From NCBI RefSeq assembly GCF_002735905.1, contig NZ_PEBD01000008.1:310001-374000 (forward strand): a stretch of 64,000 bases of DNA, given 5' to 3'. The notes under the pieces are model-generated. The model was not told the DNA's origin, did not search any database, and saw nothing but the letters and a program-made list of their open reading frames with translations. This DNA is from Williamsia muralis (GTDB lineage: Bacteria > Actinomycetota > Actinomycetes > Mycobacteriales > Mycobacteriaceae). The first letter of the stretch is position 1. Every line of letters starts with the position of its first letter. The translations under genes and the position numbers were made by a program. Positions 1 through 9,750 of the stretch are shown here, in pieces.

Positions 1-532
1 AGTAGTGAGCATGCTGGGCGACGAACTTGAGCGTCTTCTTCTCGCCGCCGCCGCCGATCAGGATCGGGATCTCGCGAACGGGCGCCGGGTTGAGCTTCGC
101 GAACCGGTTCTTGATCCGGGGCAGTGCCTCGCCGAGGGCGTCCAGTCGGCTTCCCTTGGTCCCGAAGTCGTACCCGTACTCGGTGTAGTCGCGTTCGAAC
201 CAGCCCGAGCCGATACCGAGAATCAGCCGGCCGCCCGAGATGTGATCGACGGTGCGGGACATGTCGGCCAGCAGATCCGGGTTGCGGTAGCTGTTGCAGG
301 TGACCAGAGCGCCCAGCTGGATGCGTGAGGTCTGCTCGGCCCACGCCGCGAGCATCGTCCAGCACTCGAAGTGTGCGCCGTCCGGCTCACCGTAGAGCGG
401 GTAGAAGTGGTCCCAGTTGAATGCAACATCAACACCGGCGTCTTCGGCGCGGCGAACCGCGTCACGGATGTTGTTGTAGTCGGCCGCGTGCTGTGGCTGT
501 AACTGAACTGCGATCTGAATTGGTGTGCTCAT
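1..532 (-). CDS. LLM class F420-dependent oxidoreductase (3' end outside window)
   Basis: The first 177 codons of a luciferase-like monooxygenase (TIM-barrel) protein are present; the C-terminus lies beyond base 1. The N-terminus starts [14 protein letters not shown], followed by an aromatic-rich DHFYPLYG segment and the family stretch [13 protein letters not shown] near residues 97-109. These proteins usually bind deazaflavin F420 (or FMN) and carry out hydride transfers. The ATG at 532 lies 15 nt after the stop of the oxidase gene on the same strand, so the two are probably co-transcribed. The substrate cannot be told. Confidence 0.85.
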   Translation of the reverse strand, partial: MSTPIQIAVQLQPQHAADYNNIRDAVRRAEDAGVDVAFNWDHFYPLYGEPDGAHFECWTMLAAWAEQTSRIQLGALVTCNSYRNPDLLADMSRTVDHISGGRLILGIGSGWFERDYTEYGYDFGTKGSRLDALGEALPRIKNRFAKLNPAPVREIPILIGGGGEKKTLKFVAQHAHY

Positions 533-547
533 GAGTTCCAGTGTGCA

Positions 548-1972
548 TCAACCGTGCCGACGGATCGCGGCCTGCGCGGCATGCATGCCACACATACCGT
601 GGACGCCGCCGCCGGGCGGGGTCGACGACGCGCACAGATAGACACCGTCCACGGGTGTTGCGTACGGCACGCGGGCAACCACGGGCCGCGTGAACAACTG
701 CCGCAAATCGGACACACCCGAATTGATGTCGCCGCCTACATAGTTCGGGTTGTACACCGAGAGCTGCTTGGCCGTCATGCTGTGCCTGGCGATGATCACG
801 TCCTTGAACCCTGGGGCGCAGCGTTCGATCTGCGCTTCCACCGCTTCGGTCATGTCGACGTCAGAGCCATGAGGCACATGGCAATACGCCCAGGCGACGT
901 GTTTGCCGTCCGGAGCACGTGATGGGTCGATCACGCTCGGCGTTCCGCCGATGAGATTGGGACGCTCCGGATGGCGTCCTGCCTTCACGTCCTCTTCGTT
1001 CTGCCTGATCTGCTGGTCGTCCGAGGCGATGTGAAAGGTCGCCGACTTCGCGGTGTAGGGGTCGTTCCACGGGATCGGTTCACTCAAGGCGTAGTCGATC
1101 TTGAACGACCCTGGGCCATAACGGTATTTGGCCAGGCGGCTGCGGTACCGGGTCGGCAGACGGTCGCCCATGATCCTGCTGAACTGGGTCGGATCGATGT
1201 CGAAGAACTTCAGGCGGGTGTCGGGCATGTCCTCGAAACTCCGCACCGGATGATCGGTTCGGATCTCGCCACCGTGAGCTTTGAGCGCGCCGGCGAGGGC
1301 ATCGGCGATCGACTGACTCCCGCCTCGCGCGATCGGCCATCCGCCCGCGTGCGCGAGCATCCCGAGTATCAACCCGAACGACGCCGTGGCCACCCCGCTG
1401 GTGGGCCGGACCACGTGAGTTGCGATGGCCGCGAACAACGTGCGGGTGCGTGGATCTCGGAACATGATCTTGTTGAACGCGTCTGCACTCAGCAGCGCCT
1501 GCGGTCCGAACCTGGCCGCCACCAACAGGTGGCGCGGGATCCGGAACGGGCCGAAGAAGTCGCTGATCAGGTCTTGCGAGTGTTTGGCAGCAAATCCGAG
1601 GGTCGCGCCCCATGCGGCAGCGTCACGGCCGAGCGTCTCTTGGGTACGTGCGAGATCCCGGAACAGCGGCAGGGCGGTGCCGTCTCCGAACACCTGCGAC
1701 AGCTGTACCTCGGGGTCGAGCCATTCCAGCCCATAACGGCCCAGATCCATCGAATTGAAGGCCGGCGAGGCCAATCCGGTCGGGTGCACCACCGAGCACA
1801 TGTCGTGCCAGAAGCCGGGTTCGGTCAGCTCGCTCGTCCGGGTTCCACCACCGATCGTCGGATGAGATTCGAGCACCAGGACCTTGTGGCCGGCTTTGGC
1901 GAGTGTGACCGCTGCCGACAAACCGTTGGGTCCTGATCCGACCACCACCGCGTCGTAACCATCCGCCCTCAC
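548..1972 (-). CDS. Phytoene-desaturase-like NAD(P)/FAD-dependent oxidoreductase
   Basis: 474 aa. It opens with a Rossmann FAD-binding motif, VVVGSGPNGLSAA (about residues 9-21), followed by the acidic end of beta-2 (VLES) and GGGTRTSE. It ends with the second FAD contact, VYLCASSTPPGGGVHGMCG, typical of the CrtI/phytoene dehydrogenase superfamily. No carotenoid genes are nearby, so this is a general flavin oxidase/desaturase of unknown substrate. I chose GTG at 1972 because AAGG lies 9 nt upstream; GTG 1978 and TTG 1981 are alternatives. It precedes the LLM gene in an apparent two-gene operon. Confidence 0.8.
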   Translation of the reverse strand: MRADGYDAVVVGSGPNGLSAAVTLAKAGHKVLVLESHPTIGGGTRTSELTEPGFWHDMCSVVHPTGLASPAFNSMDLGRYGLEWLDPEVQLSQVFGDGTALPLFRDLARTQETLGRDAAAWGATLGFAAKHSQDLISDFFGPFRIPRHLLVAARFGPQALLSADAFNKIMFRDPRTRTLFAAIATHVVRPTSGVATASFGLILGMLAHAGGWPIARGGSQSIADALAGALKAHGGEIRTDHPVRSFEDMPDTRLKFFDIDPTQFSRIMGDRLPTRYRSRLAKYRYGPGSFKIDYALSEPIPWNDPYTAKSATFHIASDDQQIRQNEEDVKAGRHPERPNLIGGTPSVIDPSRAPDGKHVAWAYCHVPHGSDVDMTEAVEAQIERCAPGFKDVIIARHSMTAKQLSVYNPNYVGGDINSGVSDLRQLFTRPVVARVPYATPVDGVYLCASSTPPGGGVHGMCGMHAAQAAIRRHG

Positions 1973-2126
1973 AAACACCAACCTTAATCGCGTAACCGCG
2001 AGTCTTTACCGCTGATTCATGTTCAGGTTCCCGCCGGTTTCACTGCGATGCCTACCGTTCGACAAGTTGGTCGAAGCCCGCGACCTCGTCAGCCCATCAC
2101 TTTCGTCAGCACAGGGAGTCACCACG

Positions 2127-4196
2127 GTGAGAGTTCCACTTGCCATCTTTGATAAACACGCAGGCGCCTCGAAGCGCTCCCGCGTGACGTGCCATTACAA
2201 ATGTGGCGACGCATGCTGGCATGAACCGCCCAACACCAGCGACAACGAGTACTTCCGGGACATCGCCCGCAACGCGGTCTCGCGCCGCTCGGTACTGCGT
2301 GGTTCGGCCGCCGCAGTGGTCGCCGTGGGAGCCACCTCGGCCCTTGCCGCATGCGGTGACGACAGCAAGTCGACGGCACAACCGTCGAGTGCGGTGGAGG
2401 TCACCGGCACCGGCGACGGCAACGGGATGAACTTCGTCCCGGTCGCGCCGAACACCGAGGACGCCCTGGTCATCCCCGATGGATATGAGCAGGCCGTGGT
2501 GATCATGTGGGGCGACCCGGTGGTCCCCGGGGCACCCGCGTTCGATTTCGACAACCAGACCCCTGAGGCGCAGGAAAAGCAGTTCGGGTTCAACAACGAC
2601 TTCGCCGGCCTGATCCCCATCGAGGGACAGGCGGGGCACTACTACCTGGTGGTCAACCAGGAGTACACGAGCGAAGAGTTCATGTTCAAGGGTTACAAGC
2701 CGAAGGAACCTACCGAGCAGCAAGCGCGGATCGCCATGGCTGCGCACGGCATCACCGTTGTCGAGGTGAAGAGCGAAGACGGGTCTGGCAAGTTGACTCC
2801 CGTTGTCGGCGAACGGAATCGACGCCTCACGGCGATGAGTCCGTTCACCCTGACCGGGCCGGCGGCCGGCAGTGAGTTCGTGAAGACCAACGCCGATCCC
2901 CAAGGGGCCACGGTGCTCGGCACCATCGGCAACTGCTCCGGTGGCCTCACGCCGTGGGGAACCATGATCTCCGGCGAAGAGAACTTCAACGGCTACTTCA
3001 CCGGCGCCTCAACCGTCACCGACTCCACGGCCAAAGAGCGCCTCGAGCGGTACAGCTTCGATGACGAAGACGACTTCCATCAGTGGGGCAAGTACGAGAC
3101 CCGGTTCGATCTGGCGAAAGAACCCAACGAGGCCAACCGATTCGGCTATGTCGTCGAGGTCAATCCACACGACCCCAACTCCACTCCTGTCAAGCATTCC
3201 TCGATGGGTCGCCTCAAGCACGAGGGCGCCAACGTTTTCGTCACCGACGACGGCACCGTGGTCGCCTACACCGGTGACGACGAGCGCTTCGAGTACATCT
3301 ACAAGTTCGTGTCCAGCAAGAAGATTCAGCCAGGCGTGGGTGCGGCGGCCATGCAGCACAACATGACCATCCTGTCGAACGGCACGCTGTACGTGGCCCA
3401 GCTGACCGGCAACCAGCCCGATCAGATCGACGGCAGCGGCAAGCTCCCTTCCTCGGGATCGTTTGCCGGAACGGGCAAATGGTTCCCGCTGCTCACCGTC
3501 ACCGACGACGGAGCCGAGTCCGAGGTCGAGGGCATGACGGCCCAGGAGGTGGCAGTGTTCACCCGCCTGGCGGCCGACAAGGTCGGCGCCACCAAGATGG
3601 ACCGTCCCGAGGACATCGAGCCGCACCCCAAGACCGGCAAGGTCTACTGCGCGCTGACCAACAACGACAAGCGCGGTACGGCAGGCAAGGCCGGCGTCGA
3701 CGAGGCCAATCCCCGGAACGAGAACAAGAACGGACAGGTCATCGAGTTCACCGATGACCATGCCGGTACAGAGTTCACCTGGGACCTGTTGCTGGTGTGT
3801 GGTGATCCCGCTGCTGCCGACACCTACTACGGCGGATTCGACAAGACCAAGGTCAGCCCCATCTCGTGCCCGGACAACGTGGCCTTCGATCCGCACGGGA
3901 ACCTGTGGATCTCCACCGACGGCAATGCGCTGAAGAACAACGACGGACTGTTCGCCGTGGCACTCGAGGGCGACAACCGCGGCGAGACGAAGCAGTTCCT
4001 CACCGTGCCGAGAGGTGCCGAGACCTGCGGTCCGATCATCGACACGGACCGGATCATCGTGTGCGTCCAGCACCCCGGCGAAGAGGACGAGTACTCGGCC
4101 GACAAGCCTTACTCGAACTGGCCCGAAGGCGGCGATTCGCAGCCTCGCCCGTCGGTGGTCTCGGTGTGGAAGTCGGGCGGTCAGATCGGCGTGTGA
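2127..4196 (+). CDS. PhoX family phosphatase (DUF839), Tat-exported
   Basis: 689 aa from GTG 2127, preceded by an AGGGAG ribosome-binding site; the longer frame back to 2019 has no such site and its extra 36 residues do not fit the family. A short Cys-rich leader (CHYKCGDAC, residues 22-30) and NTSDNEYF precede a twin-arginine motif SRRSVLRG (52-59) and a hydrophobic segment ending LAAC (73-76), so the mature protein may be a lipoprotein. The body has PhoX features such as GGLTPWGTMISGEEN, GRLKHEGA and DRPEDIEPHP. PhoX enzymes are Ca/Fe-dependent phosphomonoesterases releasing phosphate outside the membrane. No Pho box was identified. Confidence 0.9.
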   Translation: MRVPLAIFDKHAGASKRSRVTCHYKCGDACWHEPPNTSDNEYFRDIARNAVSRRSVLRGSAAAVVAVGATSALAACGDDSKSTAQPSSAVEVTGTGDGNGMNFVPVAPNTEDALVIPDGYEQAVVIMWGDPVVPGAPAFDFDNQTPEAQEKQFGFNNDFAGLIPIEGQAGHYYLVVNQEYTSEEFMFKGYKPKEPTEQQARIAMAAHGITVVEVKSEDGSGKLTPVVGERNRRLTAMSPFTLTGPAAGSEFVKTNADPQGATVLGTIGNCSGGLTPWGTMISGEENFNGYFTGASTVTDSTAKERLERYSFDDEDDFHQWGKYETRFDLAKEPNEANRFGYVVEVNPHDPNSTPVKHSSMGRLKHEGANVFVTDDGTVVAYTGDDERFEYIYKFVSSKKIQPGVGAAAMQHNMTILSNGTLYVAQLTGNQPDQIDGSGKLPSSGSFAGTGKWFPLLTVTDDGAESEVEGMTAQEVAVFTRLAADKVGATKMDRPEDIEPHPKTGKVYCALTNNDKRGTAGKAGVDEANPRNENKNGQVIEFTDDHAGTEFTWDLLLVCGDPAAADTYYGGFDKTKVSPISCPDNVAFDPHGNLWISTDGNALKNNDGLFAVALEGDNRGETKQFLTVPRGAETCGPIIDTDRIIVCVQHPGEEDEYSADKPYSNWPEGGDSQPRPSVVSVWKSGGQIGV

Positions 4197-4210
4197 TCCA
4201 CTCCGTGTCG

Positions 4211-4278
4211 GATTCGCTCCGCTTACCGGCGTCTGCTCCCGTCGCAACGGGCGCGAACGCGCGTAAGCGGAGCGGATC
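4211..4278. terminator. Bidirectional terminator / nested cruciform between convergent genes
   Basis: A 16-bp stem (left arm 4211-4226, gattcgctccgcttac; right arm 4263-4278) with one G:T mismatch encloses a second small hairpin, CCCGT-cgca-ACGGG, at 4238-4251. It lies between the stop of phoX and the stop of the convergent tetR. There is no U-tract, which is common for actinobacterial stem-type terminators. Confidence 0.7.
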
Positions 4279-4289
4279 TGTCTGTGCGG

Positions 4290-4916
4290 TCAGGGTTTGG
4301 CTGTCATCGCGGCGATGATGGCGGCGACCTGCGCGGACAGGTCACCGGCGGAACCCTGGTCGCCGGTGAACCACCGGAACAGTGCTTGCTGGAACAGGCC
4401 GTCGAAGATCGCGTAGGCCACCGGCGGACTCAACACCGGGGGCCGACCGGTGAACTCGGAATGGCGTGTGACCATTCGCCAGATCATCGCTTCCAGACCC
4501 TGTTCGATCTCGCCGACAGCGGGACGGAAGACCTCGTCGAAGTAGCTCTGGGCCCGCATGTCGTACCAGAGACGGTGCATCGGAGCCTCGTCCGTCAGGC
4601 TGGTCGCCATGGCGGCGGAGAATCGTTTGGCCAGGTCATCGACATTTTCCGAGCCGTCGATCGCGGCGTCGTACCGGGTGACACACTCGGCTTTGTACTC
4701 GCGGACTCCGAAGATGATGAGTTCGTTCTTGTCGGCGAAGTAGTAGTGGAGCACCCCGTGCGTGAAGTCGGAGTTGCTGGCGATGTCGCGAAGACTGGTG
4801 TTCGCGTAACCCCGTTCCGCCAGAGTGGCCAGCGCCGACCGGGCAAGCTCTCGCTGCCGTTCGCCGAACTTGTCCACGCGACTCTCTGCGCGCGTCCTCC
4901 GGGTTGAGGTGCTCAT
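4290..4916 (-). CDS. TetR/AcrR family transcriptional regulator
   Basis: 208 aa from ATG 4916 (an in-frame GTG lies directly upstream). The N-terminal helix-turn-helix reads TSLRDIASNSDFTHGVLHYYFADKNELI (in two parts, about residues 40-67), with the usual YYF...K.EL end of the DNA-binding domain. The rest is an all-helical ligand-binding domain of unknown effector. It lies 68 nt downstream of the alpha/beta hydrolase on the same strand and may be its regulator. Confidence 0.85.
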   Translation of the reverse strand: MSTSTRRTRAESRVDKFGERQRELARSALATLAERGYANTSLRDIASNSDFTHGVLHYYFADKNELIIFGVREYKAECVTRYDAAIDGSENVDDLAKRFSAAMATSLTDEAPMHRLWYDMRAQSYFDEVFRPAVGEIEQGLEAMIWRMVTRHSEFTGRPPVLSPPVAYAIFDGLFQQALFRWFTGDQGSAGDLSAQVAAIIAAMTAKP

Positions 4917-4984
4917 CACCGAGCAGTTTAGATCCGGGTCACGGCCGGAACAATGGCGAACGGACTGTTTTTGCAGTTACGGCG

Positions 4985-5887
4985 TCACGCCAGGAACTCG
5001 ATGATCAGGTCGCCGACCACCTCGGGTTGTTCGAGATGCAGGAAGTGCCCGGCGGCCTCGACAACGCGGACGTCGCTGCCGGCAGGCAACACCGCACCCG
5101 CCCGTTCGGCGAAGCCGGCCTGCATACATCCGTCGTCGGCACCGTGCAGGTAGAGGGTGGGTGTGCGGGCTTCGCCTGTCATCGCCCTCTGCATCGACCG
5201 GTATCGCTCCGCGGGCCGGGTGGGTCGCAGCGTGGCCCGGTAGTACGCCAAGACCGTGGTGCGATGCGCTGCGGTGGGCAACGAGTCGAAGACGTACCGC
5301 AGGTCTTCGGTGGCGTCGAACCCTGGTGACCATCTCCGCCAGAGCAGAGGGATGAGCTTGTCCAATGTCCGCTCAGACAGGCGCGGCAACTGAACGAACA
5401 TGGTGTACCAGCTCAGAAAGGCTTGCCGTGCATACAGTTTCGCCATCGCTGCGGGATCGGAACGCACCTGGGTGAATGCCCCGATCGGAGGTACCGCCAT
5501 CGACACCACGGTGCGGAACGGCGAGCCTTCGAAGGCCGCCAACCCATTCGAGGTGAGTGCACCCCAGTCGTGTCCGACCACCACGGCATGATCATCGGCG
5601 CCCAAGGATCGGTGGATCTCCACGGCGTCGTACATCAATGCGCCCACGTGGTAATCGCCGTCGCGGGCGAGTCCGGAGGGCGCGTATCCCCTGCCGAACG
5701 GAGCGATCACCCGATAGCCCTGCTCGGCCAGTCGCGGTCCGAGGTGCCGCCATGTGTACGCGGTATCAGGGAACCCGTGTAGGCACAGCGCCAGTGTTCC
5801 GTCTGCCGGTCCCCAGGCGAACGCCTGCAGATCCACGGTCGGCAACGTCAGTGAGATCGACTCGGCTCCGGCGGGTGGCTCATGCAT
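4985..5887 (-). CDS. Alpha/beta hydrolase, epoxide hydrolase / haloalkane dehalogenase-like
   Basis: 300 aa. The oxyanion motif LHGFPDTAYTW (near residues 36-46) is followed by the nucleophile elbow VGHDWGAL with Asp at about 107. Asp rather than Ser as nucleophile places it with epoxide hydrolases and haloalkane dehalogenases. The likely acid is in LHGADDG and the base His in AGHFLHLEQP. ATG 5887 is preferred over the upstream TTG. It follows ggh by 21 nt on the same strand, so the two may share a transcript without an obvious metabolic link. Confidence 0.75.
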   Translation of the reverse strand: MHEPPAGAESISLTLPTVDLQAFAWGPADGTLALCLHGFPDTAYTWRHLGPRLAEQGYRVIAPFGRGYAPSGLARDGDYHVGALMYDAVEIHRSLGADDHAVVVGHDWGALTSNGLAAFEGSPFRTVVSMAVPPIGAFTQVRSDPAAMAKLYARQAFLSWYTMFVQLPRLSERTLDKLIPLLWRRWSPGFDATEDLRYVFDSLPTAAHRTTVLAYYRATLRPTRPAERYRSMQRAMTGEARTPTLYLHGADDGCMQAGFAERAGAVLPAGSDVRVVEAAGHFLHLEQPEVVGDLIIEFLA

Positions 5888-5908
5888 GTACTGATCCAAT
5901 CAGGTCAG

Positions 5909-7249
5909 CTAGTCCAGCCAGTCCAAAACGGCTGCAGCGGTCCAGGATTGCTGCATGCTACCCAGCGGCTCTCCGGTGAACGGCTCGTAGTATTCGGCGA
6001 ACGACCCGTCTTGCGCCTGCCTCAGACCCTCTTCGCGCAACCGCGCCGAACGTTCCGTCCACCCGCGACGGGCAAATGCCCACGAGAACAGCCAGGTCAT
6101 CACCGGCCATACGGGCCCGCGCCAGTACTCCCGTGATTTGAAGTCCGCCGAGATCGGTGATGTCGACGGCGGCACCGCGTACTTGAGGTCGGGGTGACCG
6201 CAGAAGCGAGGACCTTCGAAGAGCTTGAGCAGTGCACGCTCGCGATCGCGCGGCAGTCCACCACACAACAGCGGTGCGAACATCGCGATGGTCTCGGTGT
6301 TGATCCAGCGGCCCGCACGCAGATCGAAGTCGCGAGCGGCCCCATTGCGTTCCGCGGTCGCCGCCGCGACGCCGGCACGGTATCGATCCGCCCAGGCCCG
6401 CAGGTCACGGACATCCGAGCGAGGTTTCGAATAATCCTCGCCGATCGTCGCGAGCACATCGCACGCCACCGCGAAGATCGCGCTGACGAAGACGTCTTCG
6501 ATGGCGAAGCTCATCACCTCGGGCAGCACCGCATCGTCGTAGTTCGCCATCTTCATCTCGTGGACCAGCCACAGATAGCGGTCGTACTCGACGTCAGATG
6601 GGCGCATCGAGGCGTCGGCGCCATGAGAGAGGTCGGCACGGGTGTACGGCGGCAGATCGGCCCCCGGCTTCACGTTCTCGTAGGCGGCATCCCAGCGGGG
6701 CGAGTTGTCCATCCCCGATTCCCAGCCGTGGTAGAGCGTGATGCGACCGCGCCCCTGAGGGTCCCGGGCATGCGCAAGCCACCTGTGCCACCGAACGAGG
6801 TCGCCCCATCTGCGGTCGAGGAACTCCTCGGCGACTGAGCGTGTGGTGCGGCCCTGGCGGCGTGAATGGTCGAGGATGCGTTGCACCGCAATGGCGTGAA
6901 CGGGCGGCTGGGTGATGCCCGAGGTGTGCGGCGCCCGCGGTGCGTTGAACGCGAGCTGTGAACACTCCCATCGCGCCGGACCCGGGAAGTACCCGTCGCG
7001 GCCGTTCGCGAAGACGATGTGCGGGATCATGCCGTTGCCCCACTGCGCCGAGAGCAGGGTGTCCATCTCGACCACCGCTCGTTCCACACTCAGCGGCGCG
7101 AGGCCGACCGTGACGAAGGCCGCATCCCAGCTCCACATGTGCGGGTACAGACGCGGCGCCGCACTGGTCATGGTGCCCAGATCGTTGCCGCGCAGCAGAT
7201 AGGCCGCGCGCGCCGACAGTTGCGTATTGGTGAAGCCGACGTATCCCAC
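5909..7249 (-). CDS. ggh: Glucosylglycerate hydrolase (GH63)
   Basis: 446 aa from GTG 7249. It matches the mycobacterial glucosylglycerate/mannosylglycerate hydrolase family along its length: QLSARAAYLLRGNDLG near the start, LYPHMWSWDAAF, IPHIVFANG, ITLYHGWESGMDNSPRWD, EYWRGPVWPV and FTGEPLGSMQQSW. With this start the Asp of GMDNSP falls at 181 and the Glu of AEYYEP at 419, close to the general acid and base known for this family. The role is cytosolic hydrolysis of glucosylglycerate, a solute mobilised during recovery from nitrogen limitation in mycobacteria. GTG 7255 is an alternative start. The gene is divergent from an SDR. Confidence 0.88.
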   Translation of the reverse strand: MGYVGFTNTQLSARAAYLLRGNDLGTMTSAAPRLYPHMWSWDAAFVTVGLAPLSVERAVVEMDTLLSAQWGNGMIPHIVFANGRDGYFPGPARWECSQLAFNAPRAPHTSGITQPPVHAIAVQRILDHSRRQGRTTRSVAEEFLDRRWGDLVRWHRWLAHARDPQGRGRITLYHGWESGMDNSPRWDAAYENVKPGADLPPYTRADLSHGADASMRPSDVEYDRYLWLVHEMKMANYDDAVLPEVMSFAIEDVFVSAIFAVACDVLATIGEDYSKPRSDVRDLRAWADRYRAGVAAATAERNGAARDFDLRAGRWINTETIAMFAPLLCGGLPRDRERALLKLFEGPRFCGHPDLKYAVPPSTSPISADFKSREYWRGPVWPVMTWLFSWAFARRGWTERSARLREEGLRQAQDGSFAEYYEPFTGEPLGSMQQSWTAAAVLDWLD

Positions 7250-7337
7250 GGTCACATTCTGGCCCCACGGGCGCAATCGCGCCCATCTCGCTGTCCAGAC
7301 CCTCTGGCATCCCAGGGTGCTGACTAGGGTGGCGACC

Positions 7338-8015
7338 ATGCCAACCGCGTTGATCACCGGGGCCAGCCGTGGTCTGGGCGCTTCCGTCGCCCGTCTGCTC
7401 GCGCCCACTCACGACCTGTTGCTCGGCGGTCGCCCGTCGACCGAATTGGACAACATCGCACTGCAACTCGACGGGGCGACCACCTGGCCCGTGGAACTCA
7501 CCGACGCCGACGAGCTCGCGGCCGCCACCGAGGCGATCAGCGAACTCGACGTCCTGGTGCACAACGCCGGCGTGATCAGCTGGGGTTCGATCGAAGACAC
7601 ACCGGCCGATGAATGGCGTCGCGTCCTCGAGGTCAACCTGATCGCCGCCGCCGAGTTGACCCGGCTACTGCTGCCTGCGCTCCGAGCCGCGCGGGGGCAC
7701 GTTGTGTTCATCAACTCGGGTGCGGGCCGGCACGCCAATCCGGGGTGGGGTGTCTATGCGGCGAGCAAGTTCGGCCTGCGCGCACTGGCCGATGTGGTTC
7801 GGGCTGAAGAACCATCGCTGCGGGTGACGTCCATCTTCCCCGGGCGCATCGACACCGACATGCAGCAGGAGTTGGTGGCGATGGAGGGCGGCGAGTACGA
7901 CGCCACCCAGTTCTTGCTGCCCGACACGGTTGCGTCGGCGGTGGTGGCAGCCATCCACACGCCGGCCGACGCCCATCCTCATGAGGTGGTGCTCAAACCG
8001 ACCGGTCGTCGCTGA
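7338..8015 (+). CDS. Short-chain dehydrogenase/reductase
   Basis: 225 aa. The classical SDR signature is complete: nucleotide-binding TGASRGLG (residues 6-13), LVHNAGV, the catalytic Ser in FINSGAG and YAASK with catalytic Tyr and Lys. ATG 7338 puts the TGxxxGxG motif at the N-terminus. The short beta-2 region (LLLGGR) suggests NADP preference, which is inference. It is divergent from ggh. Substrate unknown. Confidence 0.85.
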   Translation: MPTALITGASRGLGASVARLLAPTHDLLLGGRPSTELDNIALQLDGATTWPVELTDADELAAATEAISELDVLVHNAGVISWGSIEDTPADEWRRVLEVNLIAAAELTRLLLPALRAARGHVVFINSGAGRHANPGWGVYAASKFGLRALADVVRAEEPSLRVTSIFPGRIDTDMQQELVAMEGGEYDATQFLLPDTVASAVVAAIHTPADAHPHEVVLKPTGRR

Positions 8016-8129
8016 AACGTCTGACCTCGACGATGCAGCCGGGTTCGGTGTCAACGGCCCGCGGCCGGATTCTCGAACCGTAGGGTGAGGGTCATCGGGC
8101 ACACAGCGCAATCGGCAGTTGGGGAAACC

Positions 8130-9014
8130 ATGACGTTGAAGTATTCAGAATCCGATCGGGCACTTGCCCGGGCGGCGTACGAGACCCTCGAACCGTTTCA
8201 CGTTGTCGCCTACTTCAGCCCCGACATCAAGGCCGCTTGCGCCGACACCGGACTGGACTTCCACGGTTGGTATGTGGGCGCTCGGGGCGCTCCGCTGGGG
8301 CCATGTGATGCCTCGGTTGTCGCTGCGGCGTTCTTCAACTTCAGCCCCGCAGTGGTCGGTCCCGGATGGGATGCCGCCAAGGCCGTGGGTCTGGACGTGG
8401 TGAACAACCGCCGGTTCGAGATGCTCGACGAGACGCTGGGCCGTGCGCTCGGTGACCACGTCGGGAATCCCGTGCTCGACGAGTTGGCGGATCGCTACGC
8501 CCAGAAGGCCGCAGACCTGCCCATGGGCGGGCGCACGCTCGCTGCGGCATGGGCCAACTCGCAGCCGCCGACCCAACCGCACGTTCGGCTGTGGCATTCC
8601 ATCGCGATCGTCCGCGAGTGGCGTGGTGACGCCCACATCGCCGCGTTGGTCACCGCGGGCCTCGACCGGCTCGAAGCGCTGGTACTTCACGAGGCACAGC
8701 ATCCCGACCCCACGGTGCGGCGCCGTCTGCTCGGTAAGAAGCTGGTGATGGTGACCCGCGGCTGGTCCGAGGACGACTGGAGTGCCGCCGCGGACAATCT
8801 GCGGGCGCGCGGGTTGATCGATCAGGCGGAGTCGGGTGAGATCCTCACTGCAGCCGGCGCCGACCTCTACAACCACATCGAGGAACTCACCGACGATGCA
8901 GCGGCGGCTGCCTGGTGTACTGACGACGACACCGAGCAATTACTCACGGCAACAAAGCCATTCGTCAAATCGGTGATCGACGCGGGAATCCTGCCAGGGA
9001 CCAAGAAGAAGTAA
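8130..9014 (+). CDS. SCO6745/SalK family protein
   Basis: 294 aa from ATG 8130, preceded by GGGGAAACC. The pattern ARAAYETLEPFHVVAYFSPD at the start, the central GRTLAAAWANS and a C-terminal wing-like segment (LTAAGADLYNHIEELTD) fit the actinobacterial SCO6745 family. Members are conserved and often look like winged-helix proteins, but no biochemical role is established. The gene stands alone on this strand. Confidence 0.7.
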   Translation: MTLKYSESDRALARAAYETLEPFHVVAYFSPDIKAACADTGLDFHGWYVGARGAPLGPCDASVVAAAFFNFSPAVVGPGWDAAKAVGLDVVNNRRFEMLDETLGRALGDHVGNPVLDELADRYAQKAADLPMGGRTLAAAWANSQPPTQPHVRLWHSIAIVREWRGDAHIAALVTAGLDRLEALVLHEAQHPDPTVRRRLLGKKLVMVTRGWSEDDWSAAADNLRARGLIDQAESGEILTAAGADLYNHIEELTDDAAAAAWCTDDDTEQLLTATKPFVKSVIDAGILPGTKKK

Positions 9015-9023
9015 CCGGTTCGG

Positions 9024-9251
9024 TCAGCTGGCGAGCCAGAGCCGACGGCGGATCACTCCGCGCATCCGTTCGACATCGTGCGGATTGAGTGACGTCGGCG
9101 GCTCTTCGTCGACGATGTTGTTCAATTCGGCGAAGAAGTCACGGACGGGCATGCCGAACCGCTCACGGATCTGATCGGACGGGCCACCGCCGAACTGGTA
9201 CCAGTGCGACTCGAACTCCACCATTTGCTGCTGCTGTGGTTCCAGCGACAT
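9024..9251 (-). CDS. Small DUF3263-like protein
   Basis: 75 aa from ATG 9251, chosen because GGGAGGTG lies just upstream; longer frames lack this. The core MVEFESHWYQFGGGPSDQIRERFGM followed by ...FFAELNNIVD...LNPHDVERMRGVIRRR (two segments) matches DUF3263, short helical proteins of actinobacteria with a putative DNA-binding fold. Function unknown. Confidence 0.65.
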   Translation of the reverse strand: MSLEPQQQQMVEFESHWYQFGGGPSDQIRERFGMPVRDFFAELNNIVDEEPPTSLNPHDVERMRGVIRRRLWLAS

Positions 9252-9387
9252 CGCGAACACACCTCCCCGATCGAAGTAAGAAGAATCCCCGGTTGTCCGA
9301 CGGTTTCCGCGTCGGGCCATTGATTCTTGATACCGCAAACTTCAATTCGATGCGAGATTTAGATCACACGTGATCCGAAGTCGTGGG

Positions 9388-9750
9388 TCATCGCCAGATG
9401 ACGCCGATACCGGCGGCCAGGAGAGACAACACTCCGACCGCATAGAAGAGCGGGCGCGGGACGGGACGGCCCGTGCGTCGCTGCTTCGCGTTCCCCGCAC
9501 CGAGAACCCCACCCAGGACGATGAGGATGGCTAATTTGAGGCCTACCTTCGGCCAATTGGTCTCCACCCCGGCAGGCCAGGGTGCAGCCAGGACGACCCC
9601 ACTGATCAGGGAGACCAGCAAGCCGTAGTCCATCGCGGCGGTGGTCCTGAAACGGCGTGCCAGCGCCTCCGCCGCCCAGCCACCGAAGGTCACGGCGAAC
9701 CCGATCAGATGGATCCAGATCACGACGTTACGAAGTACGTCCACGCTCAC
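9388..9750 (-). CDS. Four-helix integral membrane protein
   Basis: 120 aa from GTG 9750, which follows GAGGCAAGGG. About four hydrophobic segments are visible: VVIWIHLIGFAVTFGGWAAEAL, YGLLVSLISGVVLAA, VGLKLAILIVLGGVLGA and the C-terminal PLFYAVGVLSLLAAGIGVIW. This resembles small mycobacterial membrane proteins of unknown role. It is divergent from the MarR gene at 9918. Confidence 0.6.
   Translation of the reverse strand: MSVDVLRNVVIWIHLIGFAVTFGGWAAEALARRFRTTAAMDYGLLVSLISGVVLAAPWPAGVETNWPKVGLKLAILIVLGGVLGAGNAKQRRTGRPVPRPLFYAVGVLSLLAAGIGVIWR

Noticed and set aside
3009-4247. 412-codon open frame on the minus strand
   Set aside because: It is antisense to phoX and shows no recognisable domain; phoX motifs cover the same DNA.
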